A stretch of 64,000 nt of DNA from Azovibrio restrictus (GCA_029255605.1 JANLJF010000048.1:1-64000); one strand, 5' to 3'; shown: positions 36,064 to 46,310, counted from the first letter of the stretch. Numbers and translations: made by a program. Notes: generated by a model from the letters alone, not told the origin.

Positions 36064-38637
36064 ATGGTATTCTGCAGGAAGTATTATATCGTAGTCGTTG
36101 CCATGTTGATGTGCTGGCAAGGTGTATGGGGACAAACAGACTCCATTAGCATAGATAATTCTTTGCTGCAAACCAAACCTGCCTCAACCAGCTACGCTAT
36201 ACGCGGCACCGTTAAGGATAAGAAAACAGGTGAGGCTATACAGTTTGCTACTATTGCCTTTAAAGGGGCTGAAGCTACCGGTACAGCTGCCGACCTGGAC
36301 GGAAATTTTGAATTGATAGTAGATACCCTTCCTTCCGATACGTTAATTATACAGGCATTGGGCTACAATCCAATATACAGGGAACTGAATAGTAGTGAGC
36401 GAAACATTCAACTATACATAACATTAGAAACCACGGCCAATAAACTGAATGAAGTAGTGGTAGTGGCGGGTGAAGATCCTGCCATATTGCTACTGAAGAA
36501 AGTGATAGCCCGTAAGCCGGTAAATAATCCGGATAAAACAGAGAATTATCGTTATGAAGCTTATAACAAAATAGAGATAGACCTGCTGAACCTGGATAAG
36601 AAACAATTTGAAAGCCTGCCTGTACCATACCTGCGCAATCTTAGCTATATCTACGACAATATGGCTACAACTGAAGATGGCGATAAGTACCTTCCGTTTT
36701 TCCTTACCGAGGCATTGAGTGACTATTACTTTCAGCGCAAACCGAAGAAAACAAAAGAACTGATAAAAGCCACCCATATTCGTGGGGTAAATAACAAGAG
36801 CATCAACACCTACCTGGGCACCATGAATCTTGATATCAATCCCTATGATAATTACATGGCCCTCTTCGACAAAAAGTTTGTAAGCCCTGTTAGCAACGCC
36901 GGCCCCACATTTTATAAATACAAGATAATAGATACCCAGGCGGCATACGGACATAAAATAATAGTACTTACTTATGAACCACTACGCAAGGGAGAGAATT
37001 GTTTTTCGGGTACCATCCGCATTGTAGATTCTGTATACGCGTTGGAGTATGTATTTGCTGAGATACCTAAGGAGGCAAATATCAACTGGGTGAAGGGAGC
37101 CGAATTTTACAAGCAGTATGGGCCCATCGGCGATAGCTTATGGTTTTGTGTAAAAGAGAATTTCACGGCTAAATTTTTACCTCCCGGCAATACTATTCTG
37201 AAACCACCAGGCTTTATTGCGCGCAAAACCACATCGTACAAAAACATTGTAGTAGATGATGCGAAGAATGTAGAGATGGTAAACAGTAATAAGCTGAAAC
37301 CCGATGTGGTATTGGAAGATACCGCCCGTGATGTGGAGCCTGAAACATGGGTGAGTTTGCGCCATGAAAAACTCAATACCCGCGAACAATCGATATATGA
37401 TATGTTTGATACGCTGGAGCAAGACCCGAAATATACACGTTTCAGGAATTTTGCAAAGGTGATGGTAACCGGTGTTATCAAAGCAGGGCCGGTTGAGTTC
37501 GGGCCATACTGGAATACTTATTCATACAACCAGGTAGAAGGCCACCGTTTCCGTTTTTCAATGGGTACTACACCTAAATTATTTAAAGACATATACCTGA
37601 ACGGTTATGTGGCCTATGGTACCAATGACGAGCGCTTCAAATATAGTGCATCTGGATTATGGCTGCTGAACAGGCAACCACGTTCTTATGTATTTGCATC
37701 CTATACAGCAGATATTGACCGTACGGTAAACTATTATGATAGGGTAAGCTATGATAACATCTTCAGTGTGGCCATCCGTAAAGCAGAAGTACCACCCAAA
37801 TTCATTTTTGCTAAGGATGCGAGATTGGAATATTACAAAGAATATTACAGTGGCTTCAGCCATATGCTTACTTTTTTTAGAAAAGAATTTGACCCATACA
37901 GCCCATTACCTGATATTGGTATATTTAAAGATGAAGGCGGCCATACATCCGATATCGTTACCAATACCGAAGTAAACATTCGACTGCGTTATGCATATAA
38001 GGAGAAATTTCTGGAAGGGAATTACTATCGTACCAGCCTGGGTAGTAAATACCCGATAGTAGAATTTCGTTACGGTTTGGGATTAAAAGGCGTACTGAAC
38101 GGTGGATATGACTACCAGAAAATGATATTGACAGTATCCGACAACATCCGTATAGCGCCTTTCGGTTCTATATACGTGAATATATTTGGCGGAAAGTATT
38201 TTGGTACCCTGCCTTACCCATTGTTAGAAGCACACCCGGGCAATGAATTTTATGCTTACAATAAGTATGCATTCAATATGATGACGCAATATGAGTTCAT
38301 CAGCGATCAGTATGTTGGTTTTAATGTTGAACATTCTTTAGGTGGTGGGTTATTCAATTATATACCACTGATTAAGAAATTAAAATTCCGCCAGTTCTGG
38401 ACCGCAAAAGGCGTGATAGGCAGCCTCAGTGATGCCAATAAACAATTGAACCTGGATAAAGGTTTTACCTTCCGCACCTTAGAAGGAAACCCGTACCTGG
38501 AACTTGGTACGGGCGTTGAGAATATATTAAAGCTGTTTCGTATCGACTTTGTATGGCGGGTAACACCGCGAACATTGCCCAACGAAACCCAGCTTAAAAA
38601 TTTTGGCATCTTCGGCAGCGTGAAGTTTACTTTTTAA
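36064..38637 (+). CDS. DUF5686/carboxypeptidase-like regulatory domain outer-membrane protein
   Basis: Signal peptide; CarboxypepD_reg-like YAIRGTVKDKKTGEAIQFATIAFKGAEATGTAADLDGNFEL; large beta-rich C-terminal region ending in F. Confidence 0.85.
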   Translation: MVFCRKYYIVVVAMLMCWQGVWGQTDSISIDNSLLQTKPASTSYAIRGTVKDKKTGEAIQFATIAFKGAEATGTAADLDGNFELIVDTLPSDTLIIQALGYNPIYRELNSSERNIQLYITLETTANKLNEVVVVAGEDPAILLLKKVIARKPVNNPDKTENYRYEAYNKIEIDLLNLDKKQFESLPVPYLRNLSYIYDNMATTEDGDKYLPFFLTEALSDYYFQRKPKKTKELIKATHIRGVNNKSINTYLGTMNLDINPYDNYMALFDKKFVSPVSNAGPTFYKYKIIDTQAAYGHKIIVLTYEPLRKGENCFSGTIRIVDSVYALEYVFAEIPKEANINWVKGAEFYKQYGPIGDSLWFCVKENFTAKFLPPGNTILKPPGFIARKTTSYKNIVVDDAKNVEMVNSNKLKPDVVLEDTARDVEPETWVSLRHEKLNTREQSIYDMFDTLEQDPKYTRFRNFAKVMVTGVIKAGPVEFGPYWNTYSYNQVEGHRFRFSMGTTPKLFKDIYLNGYVAYGTNDERFKYSASGLWLLNRQPRSYVFASYTADIDRTVNYYDRVSYDNIFSVAIRKAEVPPKFIFAKDARLEYYKEYYSGFSHMLTFFRKEFDPYSPLPDIGIFKDEGGHTSDIVTNTEVNIRLRYAYKEKFLEGNYYRTSLGSKYPIVEFRYGLGLKGVLNGGYDYQKMILTVSDNIRIAPFGSIYVNIFGGKYFGTLPYPLLEAHPGNEFYAYNKYAFNMMTQYEFISDQYVGFNVEHSLGGGLFNYIPLIKKLKFRQFWTAKGVIGSLSDANKQLNLDKGFTFRTLEGNPYLELGTGVENILKLFRIDFVWRVTPRTLPNETQLKNFGIFGSVKFTF

Positions 38638-39094
38638 ATCCCCATGCTTTCAGTATCTGGTCGGTATGTATTTTGGATAAGGCACGTTTGATGATGTGGT
38701 GTATCTTACCCTCTTCATCTATCAAAAAAGTGCTGCGTACAATACCCATATGGCGGTTGCCGTACAGCACCTTTTCTGCCCATACGCCGTATTTGTTGGC
38801 TATTTTCAAGTCTTCATCCACCAGCAACGTAAATGGTAGTTCATATTTTGTTTCAAACTTTTTATGGCTTTTTTCATCGTTAGGGCTTACGCCTAAGATG
38901 GTGATGCCGTGCTTTTTCAGTTCGCTGTAGTTATCGCGCAGGTTACAAGCCTGCACTGTGCATACCTGTGTATCATCTTCGGGATAGAAGTAAAGTGCTA
39001 CTTTTTTACCCTTAAAGTCTTTCAGTGAAACAATGTTTCCGTTCTGGTCTTTTGTTTTAAAATCGGGGGCTTTATCGCCTGCTTTTAATTCCAT
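38627..39094 (-). CDS. bcp: Thioredoxin-dependent thiol peroxidase (Bcp/PrxQ)
   Basis: MELKAGDKAPDFKTKDQNGNIVSLKDFKGKKVALYFYPEDDTQVCTVQACNLRDNY. Confidence 0.95.
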   Translation of the reverse strand: MELKAGDKAPDFKTKDQNGNIVSLKDFKGKKVALYFYPEDDTQVCTVQACNLRDNYSELKKHGITILGVSPNDEKSHKKFETKYELPFTLLVDEDLKIANKYGVWAEKVLYGNRHMGIVRSTFLIDEEGKIHHIIKRALSKIHTDQILKAWGFKK

Positions 39095-39097
39095 ATG

Positions 39098-40780
39098 TTA
39101 CCTTGTAAAAGTATAATTCAATGTTTGTGTATTACCATTTTCATCCGTAGCAGTTACTACCATCGTGTTTTTACCTTTCGGGCAATGCTCGTCAAAAGTA
39201 TAAAAGAATACATCGCCACGCTGCTCAAAACACAGCCATTGACCGTTAATAGTAGCCCTGAATTTTTTTACAGAAGTAATGGCATCTTTTGCTGTAAAGC
39301 TGATGCGCTTTGCTTTGGTAAGAACAGCGTTCTGTTTCTGCAACGACTTTATAACCGGTGGTTGTGTATCCATCACCAGGCGATAGTTTCCAAAATTTCT
39401 AACGGATGTTTTATACCATCCCGCGTCGTAAACAGCAGATTTCCCGCTTTCGTCTGTACCATCGCTGTATATCAATGCTACTTTATCGCGCTGCGCAAAG
39501 CCTATAGCTTTGTTGGGTTTTATCCGCAGGTTGAAATAGGTATGAACCGGCACATAGGGCTGATGTAGCTGAAACCTGTCTGATAAACTGACCACATCGC
39601 CTTTACTGGAAAATTGAAAACACATGTCATCGTACAGTGCTTTATCATCCAGTTGCAGGTTCACATTTGGATGTTCAAACTTATTGGGTTGTAGTGCTTT
39701 GAAACTATTGCATACATCTGTAGTGCTATCTACACCCTGGTTATATTGTATATAAGCAACAATGTTGCTGGTATTACCATTGGCGTCTTGCATATCTATA
39801 TCCAGCTTATGCACATTGCCATCAGCTATGTTCAGTATGCCTTTATTGTCTTTCCAGGTATATAAGTGGTTCAATGCATTTCCTTTTAGCTGAAAGAATA
39901 ATTGCAACCACTGCCCTTTGCTCTTACGCGTTTTATAGTCTACATAAGCATGCAGGTAACGGGTTACATCGTAGCCTATGTCATCCAGCTTTATATGGCC
40001 TTGCTCCACACCATCCATGGTGATGCCTGCAGTATAGAAAGTAAGCGTATTGTCGCTGCCATTCATATAGTCGTTCACATGGAGGGCTACACCAATGTTT
40101 TTGTTTGCTGTTTTTATTGTATCGGCTACATAGTTGCCTGCACGCTTTTTCAATGCAACTATAACGGGGGTTTGCTCATAGATACTTTTATCCATGTTAT
40201 ATATTGCTATCTGCGTAGGTACAGGTGCTATATCATCTTTTATTTCAAAGCCAAACAGCATAGGGTTGAGCGGATGCTCTGTAGCTGTATTTCTTATCTC
40301 AAAGTGCAAGTGCGGTGCTGTAGATGCACCTGTATTGCCGCTCCATGCTATTTGCGTGCCTTTCTTAACAAGAAATTGATTCGGTGGCAAAGAAATATCC
40401 AGTTCCCAATTCTCTTTTTTATACTGTTCACGCTTCATATAGGCCTGCACGTCGGGCATAAAATCGTTGAGGTGGGCATATAGCGTAGTATACCCATTGG
40501 GATGTGTTACGTACAGTGCATGTCCAAAACCACCGCGTTCCATTTTAATGCGGGATATATAACCTTCGGCAACGGCATATACCGGCTGGTTTTCTTTACC
40601 CAGTGTTTTTATATCCAGCCCGCTGTGAAAGTGGTTGGGGCGGCATTCACCAAAATTACCTGCTAATATTATAGGTATATCCAATGGATTTCTGAAATAG
40701 CCCTGCGGGTAATTGCTGTTTTGAGCCGTGGCTGCCGACAGGTATAATAAATGCGCTAATACGAATGCTACTTTTCTCAT
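39098..40780 (-). CDS. M23 family metallopeptidase
   Basis: NFGECRPNHFHSGLDIKTLGKENQPVYAVAEGYISRI...ALYVTHPNGYTTLYAHLN...TAPHLHFEIRNT; start set to MRKVAFVLAHLLYLSAATAQ. Confidence 0.93.
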   Translation of the reverse strand: MRKVAFVLAHLLYLSAATAQNSNYPQGYFRNPLDIPIILAGNFGECRPNHFHSGLDIKTLGKENQPVYAVAEGYISRIKMERGGFGHALYVTHPNGYTTLYAHLNDFMPDVQAYMKREQYKKENWELDISLPPNQFLVKKGTQIAWSGNTGASTAPHLHFEIRNTATEHPLNPMLFGFEIKDDIAPVPTQIAIYNMDKSIYEQTPVIVALKKRAGNYVADTIKTANKNIGVALHVNDYMNGSDNTLTFYTAGITMDGVEQGHIKLDDIGYDVTRYLHAYVDYKTRKSKGQWLQLFFQLKGNALNHLYTWKDNKGILNIADGNVHKLDIDMQDANGNTSNIVAYIQYNQGVDSTTDVCNSFKALQPNKFEHPNVNLQLDDKALYDDMCFQFSSKGDVVSLSDRFQLHQPYVPVHTYFNLRIKPNKAIGFAQRDKVALIYSDGTDESGKSAVYDAGWYKTSVRNFGNYRLVMDTQPPVIKSLQKQNAVLTKAKRISFTAKDAITSVKKFRATINGQWLCFEQRGDVFFYTFDEHCPKGKNTMVVTATDENGNTQTLNYTFTR

Positions 40781-40852
40781 CTCACTGCAATATTGCGTCA
40801 AAGTTGGATAAATAGATGCACTTATACAATCTGTGCTTATAGAATAAAGCCT

Positions 40853-40860
40853 TAGATTTG
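40853..40860 (+). promoter_or_regulatory. Candidate -7 element (TAGATTTG)
   Basis: Match to TAnnTTTG 21 nt upstream of ATG 40882. Confidence 0.4.
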
Positions 40861-40881
40861 CACCGCTACAAAGCCAGCTAT

Positions 40882-41166
40882 ATGTTTGAAAGGCTACGAA
40901 ATAAATGGAAAGTAAATGGTTTTCAGTTATTGCTGATACTCTGCACTTTTGCCATTGGCGGTAGCCTTTGCGGATATGTGGGCCGTAAAATAATGGCACT
41001 GCTGCCATTAGAGAAAGGTGCAATATGGATAATCGTATACATACTGATAGTTACGATATTGTGGCCCATGGCCGTATTACTAGTAAGCATACCTTTCGGC
41101 CAGTTTTCTTTTTTCAAAAACTATATACGTCGTATAGGCCGCCGCATGGCCGGCAAAAAAGATTAG
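40882..41166 (+). CDS. Small two-TM protein (DUF6787-like)
   Basis: MFERLRNKWKVNGFQLLLILCTFAIGGSLCGYVGRKIMALLPLEKG...VSIPFGQFSFFKNYIRRIGRRM. Confidence 0.75.
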   Translation: MFERLRNKWKVNGFQLLLILCTFAIGGSLCGYVGRKIMALLPLEKGAIWIIVYILIVTILWPMAVLLVSIPFGQFSFFKNYIRRIGRRMAGKKD

Positions 41167-41897
41167 TGTAAAACGGCCTGCAACACTGCCAGTGAACGAA
41201 TGCTGCCCAAGTGCTGCGTATGCTGGTGCAAGAAAGCAATATACCAGTCCATAATGTGATAACGTGCAGTAGCATTCATATGTATGTCCTTAAGCTTTGC
41301 AGGGTCTTCTACAGATAATAATGCGCTTAATGCCCTCGCTTCATCATCCTGCAAGTGCGGCCCCATAGGAGGCAAATGTTCTGTATAAGCACCATCCTGC
41401 AAACTTAAATAAGGAGTAATGTTACTATAAGTGCCCCTTATCTCATATCCCATCAGGTGGCCGCATTGTATGATGAAGTAAATGGGAAAATTGGCCACAC
41501 TTACGGTTTCCATTTTATCCAGTAGCTTAAAATACTCGAATGAGAAACGAAATAATTCGGGTTGCTGGGCATGTTCAGGCAGTAAACGAAGTAGCAGCTC
41601 AACCGAAAAAAGAGCTATGCTATTCTTCACTATATCTTCCTGCAGCGAAGTGTAGATATGCGCATATTGATATTCTTTAATACGCTGCAGGTTTACTTGT
41701 GGTTTTTGGTAAATAACAAGCTCCAGTAAAGTTGCCGGTTGCAATAATGCAGCCTTGTTGGTTTTGGCCTTGCTGGTACGCACACCTTGCACCATATAGC
41801 TTTGCACCCCCTGGCTTTCGGTAAAAACGCTTGTTATCAGGCTGGTTTCTCCATACTTTACAGAGCGCAGAACAATACCCCGTGTGTTTTGCAACAT
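41163..41897 (-). CDS. recO: DNA repair protein RecO
   Basis: MLQNTRGIVLRSVKYGETSLITSVFTESQGVQSYMVQGVRTSKAKTNKAALLQPATLLELVIYQK. Confidence 0.93.
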   Translation of the reverse strand: MLQNTRGIVLRSVKYGETSLITSVFTESQGVQSYMVQGVRTSKAKTNKAALLQPATLLELVIYQKPQVNLQRIKEYQYAHIYTSLQEDIVKNSIALFSVELLLRLLPEHAQQPELFRFSFEYFKLLDKMETVSVANFPIYFIIQCGHLMGYEIRGTYSNITPYLSLQDGAYTEHLPPMGPHLQDDEARALSALLSVEDPAKLKDIHMNATARYHIMDWYIAFLHQHTQHLGSIRSLAVLQAVLH

Positions 41898-41899
41898 GG

Positions 41900-44197
41900 T
41901 TATTCCATAAATACTAACTTACCAACGTGGGTTTGAGAGCCATCTTTGTTGGTAATAAATACCATATAAACACCAGACTGCGGCCTGCGGCCTGTATAGT
42001 TTATACCATTCCAAACTGCCTGGCCGCCAAAAGCCTTCGTGCGATATACCAACTGGCCCGAAATATCAGTGATGCGTACATCGGCATTTTCTACCAATCC
42101 TTTTATAGCAATATTGCCGCTGTAACCAGATGGTACAGGATTAGGGAAGGCTTTTACTTCTGCATTTTCTTTACCGCCTTCTGTGGCAGTACCTCTATAG
42201 CTTACCAGCCCATCTTCCGTGCCTATATATACATCGCCTGTTAGGGGGTCTATCTCTATCTTTTGCACAAGGTCTGATGGTAGTGGGCTATTAGCAGCAG
42301 TAAAGCGGTTCACTACTTTATCACCTTCGGGCGATACCAGCCATACGCCATTATTCGTACCTATCCATTTGCGGTTAGCGCCATCTACTGCTATAGCTTT
42401 CACCTGCTGGCTTTCAAAAAGGTACCCAGCAAAATCATCATATTGTACTACGCGTATCTCAGCCTCGCATCCACCTGTCATTACCTGTCCCGGGCAGTTT
42501 ACAATACCTATACCATTTTTGGTACCTATCCATATAGCACCATTCTTATCTTTTGCAATGCTATACGTTTCGTTATCCGGCAAACCACCAAGGCCTTTAC
42601 CGGCTAACAATGCACGGTATTTATCATCAGCAGCATTTTCGGGTGTATGGTTATCATCATATACTATAACGCCACCGGTAGAGCCTGTTGTTGTGTACCA
42701 TTTCTGGCCATTATCGTCAATTATTATCTGCCCTGCAGCATTAGGTATGGGGCCACGGGGTATGGGTACAGCCATCTGGTAGTAAGAGCCCGTTTTAGTG
42801 CGTACTACCAATTCCCTTTTGCCACCGTGTACGGTTATCCACAGGTTGTTATCATCATCAAAAGCAAAGCCATTTACCCAATGCCAGGAGCCCGACATAG
42901 CTGATGAGTCTATAAAAGAATTTTTGGCATAGTTTTCTGTGGTGCCATCAGGTTTTAATATGAGCAGCCCATCTTGCGCAGAGCCTACATACACGTTGCC
43001 GTCATTCCCTTTTATTATTCGTATAAAATCAAATTTATCATTGCCGATAACAGGGCTTTCATAAGTACGGAATTGTGTCCATTTCTCATTCTTAAAGCTA
43101 GAAAACCCTGCACTGCTGTTGCTGATATCCATCAAGTCATTATATCCACCATGTGCTACCCAAACCTCACCGTTATTGGCATAGATATCAAAGTTGGCAT
43201 AGTGGCTGGGGCCTTCAGGTAATAGTATGCCATATGGGTCGCCGCGAAGTTCCCTGATTTTCATGCCGCTAAACTCGTCGGCCAGCCATACATTGTTAGT
43301 GTCTGTTTGCAGCACATGTGTGCAAAGCCCCGGCGTTTTGAATGAATCGATAAATTGGAAGTTTTCATCCATTTTACGAACCATACCGTTAAAGGTCTTT
43401 TTATAGTTTTCGGTAATAAACAAACCATCGACTCCACCATCTATATGGCGTGTGTTAGTGTCAGATCTGTAGATGAATTTCAGCGTATCATTCTGTACTA
43501 CGAATAGGCTATCAGTACCGGTAACAAATACTTTGTCTTTATAAATAGCAGTACCTACAAAACTTCTGCCCGTGTCTATTTTAGTCCATGCAGCAAAGGA
43601 TTGAAGGTTAACGGCATTCTTATTGGCCTTGTAAAATCCTTTTGTAGAAGCAGCATAGTAAAAATTACCGGTAGCTGTAAAATCTGTGATAGGAAGTATC
43701 TGGTTGTTCAGGTAAAAAGAATAGGTTTCTTTCACCTCTCTTTTTTCTAAATCTATTACTACAATACCCTGGTCTGTACTTAAAAATGCCAGGCCGGGTT
43801 CAGTGTAAATACGGTTGATCTTTTTACTGCCAGATACTGTTTTGTTTTTTATTTCGGGCAGGTTATAAAAACTGCCATCCTTGTAAAGATCGATATTGCT
43901 ATTGGCATAGGCTAAAATAGCGGTAGATGTGTAGGTATCATAACCAATCCAGGACATACCGACATCAGACATGCCCTCTACTTTACTAAAGCTCTCACTT
44001 TCTTTTGTGCCGATATTGTAAATGTAAAACGCCTTCTGTGTGGCTACAAATATTTCCTTGCCGTTGCTGGCAAGGCTTACTGCCGAATTGTATGGCATAT
44101 GCGCGCGCCAATATCCAATGGGCCTTTCCTGTGCCATTGACGAAAGCGCAACTGTACCGAATGCTAGTGTTGCAAGTGATGTCTTTATAAGATTCAT
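41900..44197 (-). CDS. Beta-propeller protein with T9SS type A sorting domain
   Basis: Propeller-like repeats (GLVSYRG, AIWIGTKNGIGIV, KWIGTNNGVWLV, VYIGTEDG); C-terminal VKAFPNPVPSGYSGNIAIKG...GVYMVFITNKDGSQTHVGKLVFME. Confidence 0.92.
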   Translation of the reverse strand: MNLIKTSLATLAFGTVALSSMAQERPIGYWRAHMPYNSAVSLASNGKEIFVATQKAFYIYNIGTKESESFSKVEGMSDVGMSWIGYDTYTSTAILAYANSNIDLYKDGSFYNLPEIKNKTVSGSKKINRIYTEPGLAFLSTDQGIVVIDLEKREVKETYSFYLNNQILPITDFTATGNFYYAASTKGFYKANKNAVNLQSFAAWTKIDTGRSFVGTAIYKDKVFVTGTDSLFVVQNDTLKFIYRSDTNTRHIDGGVDGLFITENYKKTFNGMVRKMDENFQFIDSFKTPGLCTHVLQTDTNNVWLADEFSGMKIRELRGDPYGILLPEGPSHYANFDIYANNGEVWVAHGGYNDLMDISNSSAGFSSFKNEKWTQFRTYESPVIGNDKFDFIRIIKGNDGNVYVGSAQDGLLILKPDGTTENYAKNSFIDSSAMSGSWHWVNGFAFDDDNNLWITVHGGKRELVVRTKTGSYYQMAVPIPRGPIPNAAGQIIIDDNGQKWYTTTGSTGGVIVYDDNHTPENAADDKYRALLAGKGLGGLPDNETYSIAKDKNGAIWIGTKNGIGIVNCPGQVMTGGCEAEIRVVQYDDFAGYLFESQQVKAIAVDGANRKWIGTNNGVWLVSPEGDKVVNRFTAANSPLPSDLVQKIEIDPLTGDVYIGTEDGLVSYRGTATEGGKENAEVKAFPNPVPSGYSGNIAIKGLVENADVRITDISGQLVYRTKAFGGQAVWNGINYTGRRPQSGVYMVFITNKDGSQTHVGKLVFME

Positions 44198-44274
44198 ATA
44201 TGATACAACTACCTTCAAATGTACTGATAAAAACGCTGGTGCTAAAGCTATTATTGCTTGAAGAGGCGGGCTAT

Positions 44275-44314
44275 AAAATACTAAAGGCTACCAAATGGTA
44301 GCCTTTAGTATTTT
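44275..44314. terminator. Terminator downstream of tsf
   Basis: AAAATACTAAAGGCTACC-AAAT-GGTAGCCTTTAGTATTTT, 18-bp perfect stem. Confidence 0.9.
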
Positions 44315-44329
44315 AAAATATGTGTAAGA

Positions 44330-45169
44330 TTAACCTACAGCTACACGGTTGAAGCTAACAACTGTCAGGTCAGCTTCTACGCTCTTCAGGTAATCTGCTA
44401 CTGACTTACCACCATCTTTTACAAAAGCTTGTGGCAACAGTGTGTTTTCTTTGAAGAACTTGTTCAGTTTACCCATGGCAATTTTTTCGGCCATTTCGCC
44501 TGTTTTGCCTTCAGCAGCTACTTGCTCCAGGGCGATGGCTTTTTCACGCTCTACCATTTCAGCAGATATGCTTTCAGCATCAACAGCCAGTGGGTTCATG
44601 GCTGCAATTTGCATAGCTACGTCTTTACCGGCAGCTATTACGTTATCGTTAGCAGCTTTGTTCAATGCCACCAGCACACCTATGCGGTAACCGGCATGGA
44701 TGTAGGGGACAACTGTAGCAGCGCTCATAGTTTCGTAGCGAACTACGTCTATTTTTTCACCTATTTTAGCTACCATTTCCAGCAGTTTATCAGCTACAGT
44801 AGCACCTTCCATAGCAGCAGCTTTCAGCTCTTCTATGGAAGCGGCCTTAGTTTGCAGTGCTATATCAGTCAGGTTTTGTGCAAAAGCGATGAACTCAGCA
44901 TTTTTAGAAACGAAGTCTGTTTCTGAGCTCAGGTTTACGATTACACCATATGAATTATCTGCAGAAGCCTTAGCAATTACCACACCTTCTTTAGCCTCGC
45001 GGTCGCTACGGTTAGCGGCAACTTTCTGGCCTTTTTTACGCAGATAGTCTATCGCTTTTTCAAAATCACCTTCGCTTTCTACCAGCGCTTTGCGGCAATC
45101 CATCATACCGGCGCCGGTTTGCTGGCGCAGTTTGTTCACATCTGCTGCAGATATTGTTACAGTACTCAT
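44330..45169 (-). CDS. tsf: Elongation factor Ts
   Basis: ISAADVNKLRQQTGAGMMDCRKALVESEGDFEKAIDYLRKKGQKVAANRSDREAKEGVV. Confidence 0.98.
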   Translation of the reverse strand: MSTVTISAADVNKLRQQTGAGMMDCRKALVESEGDFEKAIDYLRKKGQKVAANRSDREAKEGVVIAKASADNSYGVIVNLSSETDFVSKNAEFIAFAQNLTDIALQTKAASIEELKAAAMEGATVADKLLEMVAKIGEKIDVVRYETMSAATVVPYIHAGYRIGVLVALNKAANDNVIAAGKDVAMQIAAMNPLAVDAESISAEMVEREKAIALEQVAAEGKTGEMAEKIAMGKLNKFFKENTLLPQAFVKDGGKSVADYLKSVEADLTVVSFNRVAVG

Positions 45170-45233
45170 TTTATATATCTTTTGTTTTTATGAAAGGTTT
45201 TAAAAAATAAGGTGCAAAATTCGGATTTTAAGC

Positions 45234-45260
45234 TTAAAGCCCCAAAATATGGGGCTTTAA
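45234..45260 (-). terminator. Terminator-like hairpin between rpsB and tsf
   Basis: TTAAAGCCCC-aaaatat-GGGGCTTTAA. Confidence 0.75.
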
Positions 45261-45314
45261 TAATCTGTTATATTTATATAAGTATAAGCGAACCTATACT
45301 GTTAATCGTACAGA

Positions 45315-46262
45315 TTAACGGGCACCCCCTGGACGGCTACCACCGCCACCAGGGCGATTGCCACCCGGACGGCTACCGCCACCACCAGGGCCACGGCCAC
45401 TACCACCACGGTTGGTGCCGCCTTGTCCGCGACCAGCACCTGCGCCGGCACCTTGACGGCCACGGCCAGCACCACCACGACGTTCGCCTTTATCAGCTTC
45501 GTCTTCGATATCCATGCCGCGAGTGCTTATTTCAGCTACTTCTTCTTCTTCCACTTCTTCTTTATTCTGAGAGCGCTCTTCAAGGCCTTCCATAATAGCA
45601 GCTGTCAGGTAGTTAACGATGATAGCTATTGATTTTGTAGCATCGTCGTTTGAAGGAATAGCGAAATCTACTTTAGTAGGGTCGCTATTGGTATCTACCA
45701 TTGCAAAGGTAGTGATACCCAGGCGTTTAGCTTCAGCCAAAGCAATGTGCTCGTGGCTCATATCTACCATAAATAAAGCTGCTGGAGTACGGCCCATTTG
45801 AGAGATACCACCCAGTACTTTTTCCATTTTGTCTTTGCTACGTGTCAATGTCAGGCGTTCTTTTTTAGTAACGCTATCCATTGTACCGTCTTGCAGCATT
45901 TTTTCAATGCTTTGCATTTTCTTTACGCTCTTGCGGATCGTCTGGAAGTTGGTAAGCATACCACCCAGCCAACGCTCAGTAACGAAAGGCATATTTACTT
46001 TAGCGGCTGCTTCAGCAACTATTTCTTTAGCTTGTTTTTTAGTAGCTACGAACATGATTTTCTTACCGCTTTTAGCGATAGATTTCAGTGCAGCAGCAGA
46101 CTCTTCAAGACCTTCAATTGTTTTGTTCAGGTCTATTATATGTATACCATTCTTTTCGGCAAAGATGTAAGGAAGCATCTTTGGGTTCCACTTTTTCTTC
46201 AGGTGGCCGAAGTGCACACCAGCTTCTAACAGTTGCTGGTGCAGGCTTTTATTTTCTTCCAT
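45315..46262 (-). CDS. rpsB: 30S ribosomal protein S2 with an acidic linker and Gly/Arg-rich C-terminal extension
   Basis: LLEAGVHFGHLKKKWNPKMLPYIFAEKNGIHIIDLNKTIEGL core; tail GERRGGAGRGRQGAGAGAGRGQGGTNRGGSGRGPGGGGSRPGGNRPGGGGSRPGGAR. Confidence 0.97.
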   Translation of the reverse strand: MEENKSLHQQLLEAGVHFGHLKKKWNPKMLPYIFAEKNGIHIIDLNKTIEGLEESAAALKSIAKSGKKIMFVATKKQAKEIVAEAAAKVNMPFVTERWLGGMLTNFQTIRKSVKKMQSIEKMLQDGTMDSVTKKERLTLTRSKDKMEKVLGGISQMGRTPAALFMVDMSHEHIALAEAKRLGITTFAMVDTNSDPTKVDFAIPSNDDATKSIAIIVNYLTAAIMEGLEERSQNKEEVEEEEVAEISTRGMDIEDEADKGERRGGAGRGRQGAGAGAGRGQGGTNRGGSGRGPGGGGSRPGGNRPGGGGSRPGGAR

Positions 46263-46310
46263 TGTAATTTTTTCTTGTCGGTTAAAAAAATAAAGAATAC
46301 AACCAGGCGA

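Noticed and set aside
39902-40483. 193-aa plus-strand ORF inside the M23 peptidase gene
   Set aside because: Shadow ORF; Cys/Tyr/Ile-rich and without homologous motifs.
42219-42782. 187-aa plus-strand ORF inside the propeller/T9SS gene
   Set aside because: Shadow ORF opposite a well-supported gene.
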